Shown here piece after piece: positions 10,008-18,015 of a stretch of 64,000 nt of DNA. The notes beneath the pieces were generated by a model. It was given only the letters and a program-made list of their open reading frames with translations. It was not told where the DNA came from and did not search any database. Position 1 is the first letter of the stretch. Each line of letters begins with the position of its first letter. The stretch covers positions 372,001 through 436,000 of the forward strand of contig DLJZ01000002.1 in assembly GCA_002478865.1 (NCBI GenBank), given 5' to 3'. The position numbers and the translations under genes were made by a program. Source of the DNA: Hungatella sp. UBA7603. Lineage in GTDB: Bacteria; Bacillota; Clostridia; Lachnospirales; Lachnospiraceae.

Positions 10008-10901
10008 CTACGCTTTCTTCTTCTTTTTCTGGGCTTTTGCCCCGCTGATTACCTCAGTGATCTCCTGAGTGATCGCAGCCTGGCGAACACGGTTATATGT
10101 GATTGCCAGCTCAGCCAACATATCCTGAGCGCTGTTAGTCGCAGCCTGCATTGCCATCATTCTGGAATTTTGCTCACTAGAATAAGATTCCACCAAACCG
10201 CCGTAGATAAATCCAGCGATATAATTGGGCACAATGGCATCAATGACTGCCTGAGGGGACGGATACATGGTGACCTCCTCCAAATGTACGTTAAGAGGTA
10301 TGTTCCTGGTAATGTGCTTTTTAGGAATAGGAAGAAGCTGCTGAACCTCTGCTTCCATCTTCATTACATTTGCCATTCTGGTGTAGATCATATACACCTC
10401 ATCAAGTTTTCCAGACAGGAAATATTCCACGATCTTTTCTTCAATGATTCTGGCACGGCTCATATTAGGCTTTTGTACGGTATACCGGAAATCTTGCTCC
10501 ACCGGTATTCCTTTTTTATTAAAATACTGATGCCCTAATTCACCTACTACGAACAGCATTGGATTACCGCCCTTGTCAATCTGCTCCTGAGCCAGTTTAA
10601 ATACATTATGATTATAAGCACCCGCAAGTCCCTTATCTGCCGTAACCACGATATATCCGATCTTACGGTCTTTTTTCTTGATCTCCGGCCGGGTATCCAG
10701 ATACGAATCATTAATATCCGGTGTATGTCTGATAATTCTTGCGATGGTGCTTTGCAGTGCATAAAAATAAGGCTCCGTATCGGTCAAGGCTTTCCTTGCC
10801 CTTTTAAGCTTTGACGAGGAAATGGTATACATCGCATTGGTAATCTTCATGGTACTTTTAATGCTGTTCATCCTGCTTTGTATCTCTCTCGCATTTGCCA
10901 T
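10008..10901 (-). CDS. atpG: F-type ATP synthase gamma subunit
   Basis: Gamma is the rotating shaft of F1. The 297-residue product has the conserved N-terminal helix (MANAREIQSRMNSIKSTMKIT), the central Rossmann-like part (YIVVTADKGLAGAYN) and the conserved C-terminal helix ending RQAAITQEITEVISGA, then a lysine-rich tail. It starts 3 bases after the atpA stop, with GGGTG overlapping that end as ribosome binding site, so translation is probably coupled. Confidence 0.96.
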   Translation of the reverse strand: MANAREIQSRMNSIKSTMKITNAMYTISSSKLKRARKALTDTEPYFYALQSTIARIIRHTPDINDSYLDTRPEIKKKDRKIGYIVVTADKGLAGAYNHNVFKLAQEQIDKGGNPMLFVVGELGHQYFNKKGIPVEQDFRYTVQKPNMSRARIIEEKIVEYFLSGKLDEVYMIYTRMANVMKMEAEVQQLLPIPKKHITRNIPLNVHLEEVTMYPSPQAVIDAIVPNYIAGFIYGGLVESYSSEQNSRMMAMQAATNSAQDMLAELAITYNRVRQAAITQEITEVISGAKAQKKKKKA

Positions 10902-10904
10902 ATC

Positions 10905-12413
10905 TTACACCCGTTTCTGTTTAAATTCAGCCACTGTGTCAAGAATCTTCTGCTTAAGCTCATCAGAAATGGCTTTTGTCTCTTCAATCTCTTTGCCGAT
11001 CTCTGGGTGAACGCTATCAAAAAATTCAAGCATATCTCTCTGGAATGCCTTAATCTTTGGTACCTCTACATCCAAAAGCAGACGATTGTTTGCAACAATC
11101 AGACTGATAACCTGATCATGAAGGCTTAAGGGATGGCATAATGGCTGCTTTAACAGCTCAGTAAGTCCTCTTCCGTACTGGATCTGTTCCTTGGTTGATG
11201 CATCAAGATCAGAGCTGAACTGGGTAAATACTTCCATCTCACGACACTGAGCCAAATCGATACGAATACTTCCTGCTGACTTTTTCATGGCTTTGGTCTG
11301 AGCCGCACCACCAACTCGAGATACAGAAAGTCCAACGTTAACAGCCGGTCTCATACCTGAGAAGAAAAGATCACTCTCTAAGAATATCTGTCCGTCAGTA
11401 ATGGAGATAACATTGGTTGGAATGTAGGCAGATACATCTCCTGCCTGTGTTTCGATAATTGGAAGAGCGGTAATAGAACCTCCTCCAAGTTCATCCTTTA
11501 ACCGGCTGGAACGCTCCAGTAGTCTGGAATGAAGATAGAAAACGTCACCAGGATATGCCTCACGTCCAGGAGAACGCTCTAAAAGCAGTGACAAGGAACG
11601 GTAAGCCACCGCATGTTTTGATAAATCATCATATACGATCAATACATCTTTTCCCTTATGCATGAAATACTCTGCAAGAGAAGTACCAGAATAAGGTGCG
11701 ATATACTGAAGAGGTGCTGGTTCGCTGGCGGAGGAAGCTACCACAATGGTATATTCCATAGCGCCGTAATGGGTTAATGTATTTACAAGCTTTGCAACGG
11801 TAGAAGCTTTCTGACCGATTGCAACGTAAACACAGATCACATCTTTGCCCTTCTGATTTAAAATAGCATCGATAGCAAGAGATGTCTTACCAGTCTGACG
11901 GTCACCGATGATCAGCTCACGCTGTCCACGTCCGATTGGGAACATGGAGTCAATGGCAAGAATACCTGTTTCCATAGGAACGGATACGCTCTTACGGTCA
12001 ACGATACCAGGTGCTTCATTTTCAATTGGGCGGTAATCATCAGAGATGATCTCGCCTTTTCCATCGATAGGAGCTCCAAGAGAGTTTACAACTCTTCCTA
12101 CGAACTTTTCACCTACCGGAATGCCTGCACGTTTTTTTGTTCTTGTTACTTTGGAACCTTCTTTTACTTCACGGTCAGAACCAAACAGGATACATCCGAT
12201 ATCTTCTCTTCTGATATCCTGAACCATACCCTTGATTCCGCTTTCAAATACAACAATCTCTCCGTACATTGCATGATCGATACCATAGACCGTTGCAATG
12301 CCGTCTCCAACGCTTATAACAGTTCCCACTTCTTGGTCCCTGGCATGGGCGTCATAATCTGCTATTTCACTTCTCAATATTGAAATAATTTCATCTGAAT
12401 TGATGGAAGCCAC
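10905..12413 (-). CDS. atpA: F-type ATP synthase alpha subunit
   Basis: The 502-residue non-catalytic nucleotide-binding subunit carries the P-loop GDRQTGKT and the alpha signature [15 protein letters not shown] place the start at a GTG ([10 protein letters not shown]) because its GGAGG SD is formed by the last codons of atpH, including that gene's TGA; the GTG three codons earlier would abut the SD. The gap to atpH is only 5 bases, which suggests translational coupling. Sequence and length are normal. Confidence 0.96.
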   Translation of the reverse strand: MASINSDEIISILRSEIADYDAHARDQEVGTVISVGDGIATVYGIDHAMYGEIVVFESGIKGMVQDIRREDIGCILFGSDREVKEGSKVTRTKKRAGIPVGEKFVGRVVNSLGAPIDGKGEIISDDYRPIENEAPGIVDRKSVSVPMETGILAIDSMFPIGRGQRELIIGDRQTGKTSLAIDAILNQKGKDVICVYVAIGQKASTVAKLVNTLTHYGAMEYTIVVASSASEPAPLQYIAPYSGTSLAEYFMHKGKDVLIVYDDLSKHAVAYRSLSLLLERSPGREAYPGDVFYLHSRLLERSSRLKDELGGGSITALPIIETQAGDVSAYIPTNVISITDGQIFLESDLFFSGMRPAVNVGLSVSRVGGAAQTKAMKKSAGSIRIDLAQCREMEVFTQFSSDLDASTKEQIQYGRGLTELLKQPLCHPLSLHDQVISLIVANNRLLLDVEVPKIKAFQRDMLEFFDSVHPEIGKEIEETKAISDELKQKILDTVAEFKQKRV

Positions 12414-12418
12414 GTTTT

Positions 12419-12922
12419 TCACCTCCGTATTATTTTTTGTTCTAATTGTCTAAGACGTCCCTTTAAGCTCCAATCAGTCTCTACATCTCCTACACGGATA
12501 ATGAAGCCACCGATTAAACCGGGGTCTTTGATCATGCGAAGTCTTATATCCTTCTTCTCGTACTTTTTACAAAGCATCGCTTTTATTTCCTGAAGCTGCT
12601 CTTCTTCTGGATCTGTAACGTAGTATAAGGAGGCATCTAAAATACCTTCTTTTTCCGCTATCCGTGTACGATATGCCTTGAAGATATCATCAACAAGGTC
12701 CATATCCCTACGGTCCACTAATACCTTTAAAAAGGTTATCATTTCCTGAGGAAACACTCGCTCAATGACCTTATGCTTGCTGCCAATAGAAATAATAGGG
12801 CTGCTTAAGGCGCGATTAAGCTCTGGCACTGTCTTAAGCGCCAGAGCGGTCTCCTCGATGGCCGTCTGGGAGATGGAAAGTTCAAAAAGCACTCTTCCGT
12901 AATTAATTGCTGCCTGCGTCAT
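12419..12922 (-). CDS. atpH: F-type ATP synthase delta subunit
   Basis: Delta links the top of F1 to the b-subunit stalk. The 167-residue frame starts at ATG ([16 protein letters not shown]), which overlaps the end of atpF by about 20 bases and has AGGTG at proper distance; an upstream GTG at 12931 is less likely. The C-terminal segment [16 protein letters not shown] is the family signature. The gene's stop provides part of the SD of atpA. Confidence 0.93.
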   Translation of the reverse strand: MTQAAINYGRVLFELSISQTAIEETALALKTVPELNRALSSPIISIGSKHKVIERVFPQEMITFLKVLVDRRDMDLVDDIFKAYRTRIAEKEGILDASLYYVTDPEEEQLQEIKAMLCKKYEKKDIRLRMIKDPGLIGGFIIRVGDVETDWSLKGRLRQLEQKIIRR

Positions 12923-13403
12923 GAGAATCACCTGCTTCTGCTATAAATGAATCATAAAGCGCCTTGTTTGACAGGGCACTCACTTCCTGATTGACTACCT
13001 TTGCTGCTGCTGCGATTACTAAGCCAGCTATCTGAGCCTTAGCTTCGTTAAGCGCTTTTTCCTGATCCGCTTCCACTTTTCTCTGCGCTTCTGTGATCAC
13101 TCGGCCAGCTTCTTCTCCCGCATCTGATAAGATACGGTCATACTGAACCTTAGCCTGATTTTTTGCTTCTTCAATAATCTTTGATCCTTCTTGTGAGGAT
13201 GCAGCCAGTTTCTCTTCGTACTGCTTTTTAATCTCTGCTGCCTGCCCCTCAGAATTCCTGGCATTTGAAATGCTGTTCTCAATCATTGCCTGCCGCTTAT
13301 TCATAATTCCCATAACCGGCTGAATCAGGAAATGTCTAAGCAAAAGATACAGGACAATAAGATTCAACATGTTAAACACTAGGTTCATATCTAGTCTAAG
13401 CAT
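12903..13403 (-). CDS. atpF: F-type ATP synthase b subunit
   Basis: The b subunit forms the peripheral stalk. The 166-residue product has one N-terminal membrane helix at about 7-27 (MLNLIVLYLLLRHFLIQP) and a long, charged coiled-coil region rich in Ala, Glu and Lys. Only one b gene is present, so the stalk should be a homodimer. Its 3' end overlaps the start of atpH. Confidence 0.94.
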   Translation of the reverse strand: MLRLDMNLVFNMLNLIVLYLLLRHFLIQPVMGIMNKRQAMIENSISNARNSEGQAAEIKKQYEEKLAASSQEGSKIIEEAKNQAKVQYDRILSDAGEEAGRVITEAQRKVEADQEKALNEAKAQIAGLVIAAAAKVVNQEVSALSNKALYDSFIAEAGDSHDAGSN

Positions 13404-13458
13404 CTCTACCGCCTGCCTTTCTTTTTAATATTTTCCAAACGATCCCTGGTAATGGGCA

Positions 13459-13677
13459 TTATTTAAGGAATAAGATGATAAGAAGGGCAATAACGAAACC
13501 ATAAATAGCAGTTGCCTCTGCAAGAGCACAACCTAATAAGAGTGCTTTGCTGATCTTGCCGTCTGCTTCTGGCTGTCTAGCAATAGCATCTACGGACTTA
13601 GCGGTTGCTAAACCGATACCTACACCTGCACCTAAACCTGTTAATACTGCGATTCCTGCTCCAATAGCTGTAAACAT
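13459..13677 (-). CDS. atpE: F-type ATP synthase c subunit
   Basis: This 72-residue hairpin forms the rotor ring in the membrane. The polar loop is RQPEADGK; the ion-carrying Glu lies in helix 2 (ALAEATAIYGF). Compared with the Na+-type ring of Ilyobacter, the helix-1 Gln is Ile here (GVGIGLATAK) and the Ser after the Glu is Ala. This argues for H+ rather than Na+ coupling, although Thr and Tyr of the Na+ motif remain. AAAGGAGAG precedes the ATG. Confidence 0.96.
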   Translation of the reverse strand: MFTAIGAGIAVLTGLGAGVGIGLATAKSVDAIARQPEADGKISKALLLGCALAEATAIYGFVIALLIILFLK

Positions 13678-13707
13678 AATAATCTCTCCTTTTAATTTAA
13701 ACTAGTT

Positions 13708-14424
13708 TTACTCCACTGCCTCTTTAATGAAAAGTGCAGTCAGAAATACAAATACATACGCCTGAATTAATCCGTCAAAAATGTCAAAATACATAGAAAA
13801 CGGAATTGGTAAGAACGCTGGTACGAGCAGCTTAATAAGCTCCATAACAACGAACGCTCCTAAAACATTACCAAACAATCGCATACACAATGATAGCGGT
13901 TTAATAAACAATTCCAGGATATTGATTGGCGCGATAATCGCAACCGGTTCTGCAAAGCTTTTAATAAAGCCTTTAAGACCTTTTCTGTGAAAACCTGCAT
14001 ATTCAATCAGCACAATGCTTATAATAGCAAGCGCTGCGGTGGTATTTAAATCCTTAGTAGGTGGTTTAAGTCCCAACAGACCAATGAGATTCGCTACACC
14101 GATGTAAATTGCCACAGAAATTAGGTAAGGAACGTAACGTCTTCCTTCTTCCCCAATCAGATCATCAAAAAAACTATAAAGCCCACCAACAGCCATCTCC
14201 AGCACCTGCTGTTTCCTTCCAGGGTTCTCAACTTTTAAGTTCCTTACAAGGCAGATGGAAAGTAACGTCAGTGCCGCCATGATAATCCATGTTACCACAA
14301 CGGATTCCGCAATTGGAATTCCTCCGAATATCGGGATGGTAAATACCGTTTCGCAGGTCAGTTCTTCCAATAACTTCTCTGCTAAATCCTCCGTAATGCT
14401 CACTTCCTTTCTTAGAGACAGCAT
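13708..14424 (-). CDS. atpB: F-type ATP synthase a subunit
   Basis: The a subunit (238 aa) forms the two ion half-channels beside the c-ring. It has five or six membrane helices and the essential arginine in the segment IKPLSLCMRLFGNVLGA. It is the first gene of the operon; no atpI lies upstream. The start ATG has only a weak AGAGAA ribosome binding site about 70 bases downstream of the predicted transcription start. Confidence 0.95.
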   Translation of the reverse strand: MLSLRKEVSITEDLAEKLLEELTCETVFTIPIFGGIPIAESVVVTWIIMAALTLLSICLVRNLKVENPGRKQQVLEMAVGGLYSFFDDLIGEEGRRYVPYLISVAIYIGVANLIGLLGLKPPTKDLNTTAALAIISIVLIEYAGFHRKGLKGFIKSFAEPVAIIAPINILELFIKPLSLCMRLFGNVLGAFVVMELIKLLVPAFLPIPFSMYFDIFDGLIQAYVFVFLTALFIKEAVE

Positions 14425-14500
14425 TTCTCTTTTTTATTATTATCTATCCCATGGCAAAATTGTATTTTTGAACATACAATCTCCGTGAGGTATATGGTGT

Positions 14501-14529
14501 ATCATACTTTCAACCGCAAAAATTGTCAA
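14501..14529 (-). promoter_or_regulatory. Sigma-70-type promoter of the atp operon
   Basis: On the minus strand a consensus TTGACA (14524-14529) is followed after exactly 17 bases by TATGAT (14501-14506). Transcription would begin near 14494 and give a leader of about 70 bases before atpB. Confidence 0.8.
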
Positions 14530-14987
14530 CTTTTTCGAAAATTCATAACACCTTGTTAATGCAGGTTATTGTTTGAACATTTAAAACAACTTAGACAGAT
14601 ATAATTCACGTTTTGTTATCACTATTTTTAAGTTAAATGTAATAAAAAAGTAAAGTTGCATTTTTACGATTCAATTTTCTAGGATTTATGACGATTTTTT
14701 CTTTTAATTTTTATGAATAATGACTATTTTTTTTTATCATCTCAAATTTTAATCGTCATTAAGCACGAACGAACCTATGATGCAACCATAAATGCTAGAA
14801 AAATAAGATACGATTCATTGGGCTATTGTCCATTACAATAACAAATCCTACAAATGCTCCCTGTGAAAATAAGTCAATTTTTATAGTTTTTCTTCATATT
14901 AAATGTAACATTTTAATAATACTGGAAAATTAATGTAATCTTAAACTAGCCTTACGGTTTATAAATATTTGCATTAGAGCTAAATAC

Positions 14988-15074
14988 GGCGGGAGCACAA
15001 CGTAAAATCACTTCTTGTATAAACTTAATTCCACGCTTTTTCTACCCTGTGATTTATAAATGCTCCCTACCGCC
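14988..15074. other. Long inverted repeat / structured element
   Basis: GGGAGCA (14991-14997) pairs with TGCTCCC (15061-15067), GGC with GCC further out, and AAATCAC (15005-15011) pairs with GTGATTT (15049-15055) inside. The nested pairing over 87 bases suggests a folded RNA or a small mobile inverted repeat; no T-tract follows on either strand. I do not recognise a known RNA family. Confidence 0.4.
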
Positions 15075-15378
15075 TTAAACGAAAACAAACAGACACATGA
15101 GAATTACATATTCTTTACGCTATTATGCTTGTTATTTCTAGTTTTATTCGATAACATTACCTTACTTACAGACACACCACGAAGAGCGTGCCTATGAAAG
15201 ATCTATTTGAAGCGTGCACAAAGGCAAAGGTGGATCCTTGCAGCTACAAATATTTGATATTCACTTTGTCCACCAGTTGATATCTTTATTTTATTATGTA
15301 AAATGGCGAACCAGTACCGCATCATGGATGCAGATGTGTATAAGCTGGAGGATATTTTCTTCCGATAAATAAAATAAA

Positions 15379-15451
15379 AGTATCCCCATCAATCTTCCCG
15401 ATCGGCCGGAGCTTCTCTGGCCGGGAACCTGGTTGAGATACTCTACTTTTT
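15379..15451 (+). terminator. Terminator-like multi-stem hairpin
   Basis: Nested stems AGTATC/GATACT, TCAA/TTGA, TTCCCG/CGGGAA and GCC/GGC form a long irregular hairpin (15379-15442) followed by CTACTTTTT. It probably terminates transcription arriving from the left before the toxin-antitoxin promoter, or is the relic of a structured leader. Confidence 0.5.
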
Positions 15452-15483
15452 AGTACATGTATTCAAGTGTAAATAAAAGAAAT

Positions 15484-15542
15484 GCACATTATAATGTACA
15501 TGAACATTGGCAAAAACAAAAGTGTACGTTATAATGTACATG
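15484..15542 (+). promoter_or_regulatory. Promoter with paired operators for the toxin-antitoxin operon
   Basis: TTGGCA (15507-15512), a 17-base spacer and TATAAT (15530-15535) form a good promoter. The -10 box is embedded in TGTACGTTATAATGTACA, a near-perfect palindrome, and a related copy GCACATTATAATGTACATG lies 40 bases upstream with a perfect ACATTATAATGT core. Two such sites over the promoter fit autorepression by the antitoxin. Confidence 0.75.
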
Positions 15543-15557
15543 ATGGAGGTGAAGGAA

Positions 15558-15806
15558 ATGCACAATACAAATATTACGAATTTTAGAAAAAATATTTTTG
15601 GATTGTTAGAGCAAACTATAAAATACAATGAGCCAGTCAATATAAGTACAAAGGACGGAAACGCTGTTATTATCAGCGAAGAAGATTATAATGGTCTGAT
15701 GGAAACCTTATACCTTAATTCGATACCAGGTATGAGAGAAAAAATAATTGAAGGGATGAATACACCACTTGATGAATGTATACCAGAAAATGAGGTGGAT
15801 TGGTAA
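15558..15806 (+). CDS. Phd/YefM-family antitoxin
   Basis: This 82-residue protein (MHNTNITNFRKNIFGLLEQ) has the Phd/YefM N-terminal DNA-binding fold with VNISTKDGNAVIISEEDYNGL, and an acidic C-terminal tail (LDECIPENEVDW) of the type that wraps around YoeB toxins. I start at the ATG following GGAGGTGA; earlier in-frame codons lie over the promoter. Its stop overlaps the toxin ATG, and palindromes cover the promoter, so it should neutralise the toxin and repress the operon. Confidence 0.9.
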   Translation: MHNTNITNFRKNIFGLLEQTIKYNEPVNISTKDGNAVIISEEDYNGLMETLYLNSIPGMREKIIEGMNTPLDECIPENEVDW

Positions 15807-16051
15807 TGTATTCAATTGTTTATACCAAGAAAGCAACAAATGACATACCAAAGCTAAAAGCGGCCAAATTAGAAAATAAAGCAAAGGCTTTAATTGATCT
15901 TATCAGGAATAATCCATACCAAATTCCTCCTTCTTATGAAAAGTTGCAGGGCGATTTACAGGGAGCTTACTCTAGGCGAATTAATATAAAGCATCGTCTT
16001 GTTTATGAAGTATATGAAGATTCAAGAGTAGTAAAGATCATCAGTCTTTGA
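15806..16051 (+). CDS. Txe/YoeB-family toxin, C-terminally shortened
   Basis: YoeB-type toxins are ribosome-dependent mRNA endonucleases. The 81-residue product has the family core PPSYEKLQGDLQGAYSRRI and HRLVYEV, with the Glu and Arg residues of the active site. It stops at VVKIISL, whereas YoeB proteins normally continue for five to seven residues containing the catalytic His-Tyr pair (E. coli ends RYHY). TGA stands where a tryptophan codon is expected in Gram-positive homologues. The ATG overlaps the antitoxin stop by one base. The toxin may therefore be inactive or weakened. Confidence 0.85.
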   Translation: MYSIVYTKKATNDIPKLKAAKLENKAKALIDLIRNNPYQIPPSYEKLQGDLQGAYSRRINIKHRLVYEVYEDSRVVKIISL

Positions 16052-16117
16052 TAGTTAATAAGCAGGATGATATGCTATAAACAAATATCATCTATAGAAC
16101 AAGAAGGTTGAGAATTT

Positions 16118-16438
16118 ATGAAAAATAATATAAAAACATCATGCAAACATAAGTACCTCGTGGGTTACTCATTTAGAATGCCTCAACCGTTTTTTCGTAA
16201 TTTACCTTGTGATAATTGCGGTTGTAGAATTAAATTGAGTTTTCCATGGCGGCTTCTATACATTTTTATAAGTATTATCGGTTTAATGATTGTTTTTGGT
16301 ATTGTAGCATCTATTCATATAAGACTCTTAGGAAATACATTTTTAGTTTCACTCGTAATTTTCATTTTACTTAATTGGATTATTGAACAATTAAAAGGGC
16401 TTATATTGAGACATGGGAAATGGGTTGAGGTAGAATAA
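16118..16438 (+). CDS. Small membrane protein with zinc-ribbon-like cysteines
   Basis: The 106-residue protein has a CDNCGC motif at about 31-36 with an additional Cys/His pair at 9-11 (CKH), then two membrane helices (about 47-67 and 73-93) and a charged end. The cysteines could form a small zinc ribbon. I do not recognise the family. It follows the toxin after 66 bases with a weak ribosome binding site and is closed by a clear terminator, so it might be transcribed with the toxin-antitoxin pair. Confidence 0.6.
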   Translation: MKNNIKTSCKHKYLVGYSFRMPQPFFRNLPCDNCGCRIKLSFPWRLLYIFISIIGLMIVFGIVASIHIRLLGNTFLVSLVIFILLNWIIEQLKGLILRHGKWVEVE

Positions 16439-16500
16439 AAGCATAATCTATTTTAAGTATAATGTGGACTAATAAAACCGAATATGCAATGAAAACTACT

Positions 16501-16531
16501 AACTATCAGTATTGAGCTGATAGTTTTTTTA
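16501..16531 (+). terminator. Rho-independent terminator
   Basis: AACTATCAG pairs with CTGATAGTT over a 7-base loop and runs into a T-tract. It ends transcription of the small membrane protein gene or the whole toxin-antitoxin transcript. Confidence 0.85.
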
Positions 16532-16581
16532 TTGCCTTAAATCAGGCAAACTGAGATTTAACAATTTATAATTTCCACACA

Positions 16582-16631
16582 AAAAAAGTACTGTCTTCAA
16601 GGCTCGCAGCCATTAAAGACAGTACTTTTTT
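16582..16631 (-). terminator. Terminator of the tRNA-Lys transcript
   Basis: A perfect 16-bp stem (AAAAAAGTACTGTCTT with its complement) flanked by A and T runs. In the minus direction it lies about 110 bases after the tRNA and ends in T6. Confidence 0.8.
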
Positions 16632-16740
16632 GCAGTCCTAGATACTTCCTCTAAGACAAATAGATTCCCGCTCATATTTCCGCACAAAGGAAAAGCACCG
16701 ACCCCGCAGCTCTCTGTCTGCAAAACCAGTACTTTTTTAG

Positions 16741-16813
16741 TGCGCCTTCGGGGGCTCGAACCCCGGACAAATAGATTAAGAGTCTACTGCTCTACCAACT
16801 GAGCTAAAGGCGC
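16741..16813 (-). tRNA. tRNA-Lys (anticodon CTT)
   Basis: The 73-base sequence folds into a full cloverleaf: acceptor GCGCCTT/AAGGCGC with discriminator A, D-arm AGCTCAGTTGGTAGAGC, anticodon loop CTCTTAA on a GTAGA/TCTAT stem, and T-arm GGGGTTCGAGCCCC. CTT reads AAG lysine codons. CCA is not encoded. It is a single tRNA with its own terminator. Confidence 0.97.
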
Positions 16814-16923
16814 GTATCTTTTGTTTTTCGTTGTGCGCTTGTCTCAAGCACGTGTGTAATTATATAACCGTCTTCAACAAAAGTCAACACCTTTTTTACA
16901 ATTATTTTACTATTATTTATAAT

Positions 16924-17082
16924 TTATTTATTTTTCTTATTTTTACCTGAATTTCCACCTAGTGTTTTGTTCACATCGACAAAAGATTTGTTGAAGGTAA
17001 GGAGCTTCTTATTTAAGTCAGTTTTATCACTGGTTGCCTGAAGTAGCTTATTTGTAACCTTGTCTTTCATTCCCATAATCAT
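16924..17082 (-). CDS. Small basic hypothetical protein
   Basis: A 52-residue frame (MIMGMKDKVTNKLLQA...) is Lys/Asn-rich, predicted helical, and ends GGNSGKNKKNK. Three in-frame ATGs (17082, 17076, 17070) compete and none has a strong ribosome binding site. The amino-acid pattern looks like a real small protein rather than random sequence, and it sits between trmB and tRNA-Lys on the same strand. Function is unknown. Confidence 0.45.
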   Translation of the reverse strand: MIMGMKDKVTNKLLQATSDKTDLNKKLLTFNKSFVDVNKTLGGNSGKNKKNK

Positions 17083-17117
17083 GCACCATGATCTTCTTTT
17101 TCTATATTATATGCAAA

Positions 17118-17150
17118 ACCGGTGCCATGGTCATAACATTAGGCACCGGT
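17118..17150 (-). terminator. Terminator of trmB
   Basis: ACCGGTGCC and GGCACCGGT form a 9-bp stem about 12 bases after the trmB stop, followed on the minus strand by TTTTGC. Confidence 0.75.
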
Positions 17151-17161
17151 ATCAAAAGATT

Positions 17162-17800
17162 TTATTTTCTTCCTGCAATGAGTTTGAAAATGGGATTCCC
17201 TTTTAAAGAGAATTTCTCTTCATATTCTGTCATTACATTTCCTTCCCCCATCTCGCTGTGATGAAGGTCAAAGGTAGATTCTTTAATCTCCCACACATCT
17301 CCTGGAATGGCTTCTAAGGAATATTCAAATAATCCTTTGTTGTCTGTTTTAAATTCAACGACTCCATCAGGTTTTAATATCTTGTCATAAACTTCCATAA
17401 ACTCCTCTGAAGTAAGTCTGCGTTTTGTATGTCTGTCCTTTGGCCATGGATCGGAGAAATTCAAGTAGATCTTCTGCACTTCTTTCGGATTAAATATCTC
17501 AGAAAGGTTTTTGGCATCCACACACATGAACACAATATTATTAAGCTCCATTTCAGCTCTTTTTTGAAGTCCTCTTAAGAGCACGCTTGGGTACCGTTCA
17601 ATTCCTACATAATTAATCTCCGGATGAAGGGATGCAAGTTCCATAATAAACCTGCCTTTCCCCATACCTACTTCTATTTCAATGGGCCTCTCATTTCCAA
17701 AGACTTCGTTCCACCGGCCCTTTTTTTCCTCCGGGTTCTGAACCACATATGGACTGGCTTCGATTTCTTGTTCCGAGCCTGGTATGTGACGTAACCTCAT
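17162..17800 (-). CDS. trmB: tRNA (guanine-N7-)-methyltransferase
   Basis: TrmB methylates G46 in the variable loop of tRNAs using S-adenosylmethionine. The 212-residue protein has the SAM-binding motif IEVGMGKGRFI, the acidic end of the second strand (VGIERYPS), and the family motif NFSDPWPKDRHTKRRL. GGAGG lies 8 bases before the ATG. It is a single gene with its own terminator. Confidence 0.96.
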   Translation of the reverse strand: MRLRHIPGSEQEIEASPYVVQNPEEKKGRWNEVFGNERPIEIEVGMGKGRFIMELASLHPEINYVGIERYPSVLLRGLQKRAEMELNNIVFMCVDAKNLSEIFNPKEVQKIYLNFSDPWPKDRHTKRRLTSEEFMEVYDKILKPDGVVEFKTDNKGLFEYSLEAIPGDVWEIKESTFDLHHSEMGEGNVMTEYEEKFSLKGNPIFKLIAGRK

Positions 17801-18015
17801 ATTATAATTCCTCCAAATAATTTCATCGTATTCTATCTGTTCCTTCTATATATAGCAGGTAGATTGTATCATATCACAAGGGACAGACGCAAGATAAGGG
17901 AATAAATTCACAAAAAGAAAACAAATCGTAAATAAATAAGAGGTGCGCAAATTCTGAGAATCAGGTATAATACCTATATAATAGAATAAATTCGTTTTTG
18001 CAAAGGAGGAAATAT

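Larger units (their letters stand above)
14530..15483. other. AT-rich intergenic region, no intact gene
   Basis: Nearly 1 kb between the divergent atp and toxin-antitoxin operons has no convincing coding frame. Long T- and A-runs dominate the left half. Two structured elements are listed separately. Two very short frames near the right end (15194-15280, starting MKDLFEACTKAK, and 15303-15368, starting MANQYRIMDADVYKLED) lack ribosome binding sites and look like fragments of a lost gene. TGCTCCCT occurs at about 14855 and 15061, and its complement at 14991. Confidence 0.6.

Noticed and set aside
10547..10762. Several 60-100 codon frames on either strand inside the atp and V-ATPase genes
   Set aside because: They are shadows of well-supported genes in other frames and lack ribosome binding sites.
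14755..14920. Possible riboswitch or small RNA on the minus strand around GGGAGCATTTGTAGG
   Set aside because: The GGGAGCA motif recalls other elements in the region, but I could not build a stable fold or see a linked gene or terminator.
15194..15368. Two short frames (28 and 21 residues) before the toxin-antitoxin operon
   Set aside because: No ribosome binding site and no recognisable domain; most likely fragments of a lost gene, so mentioned only within the intergenic entry.
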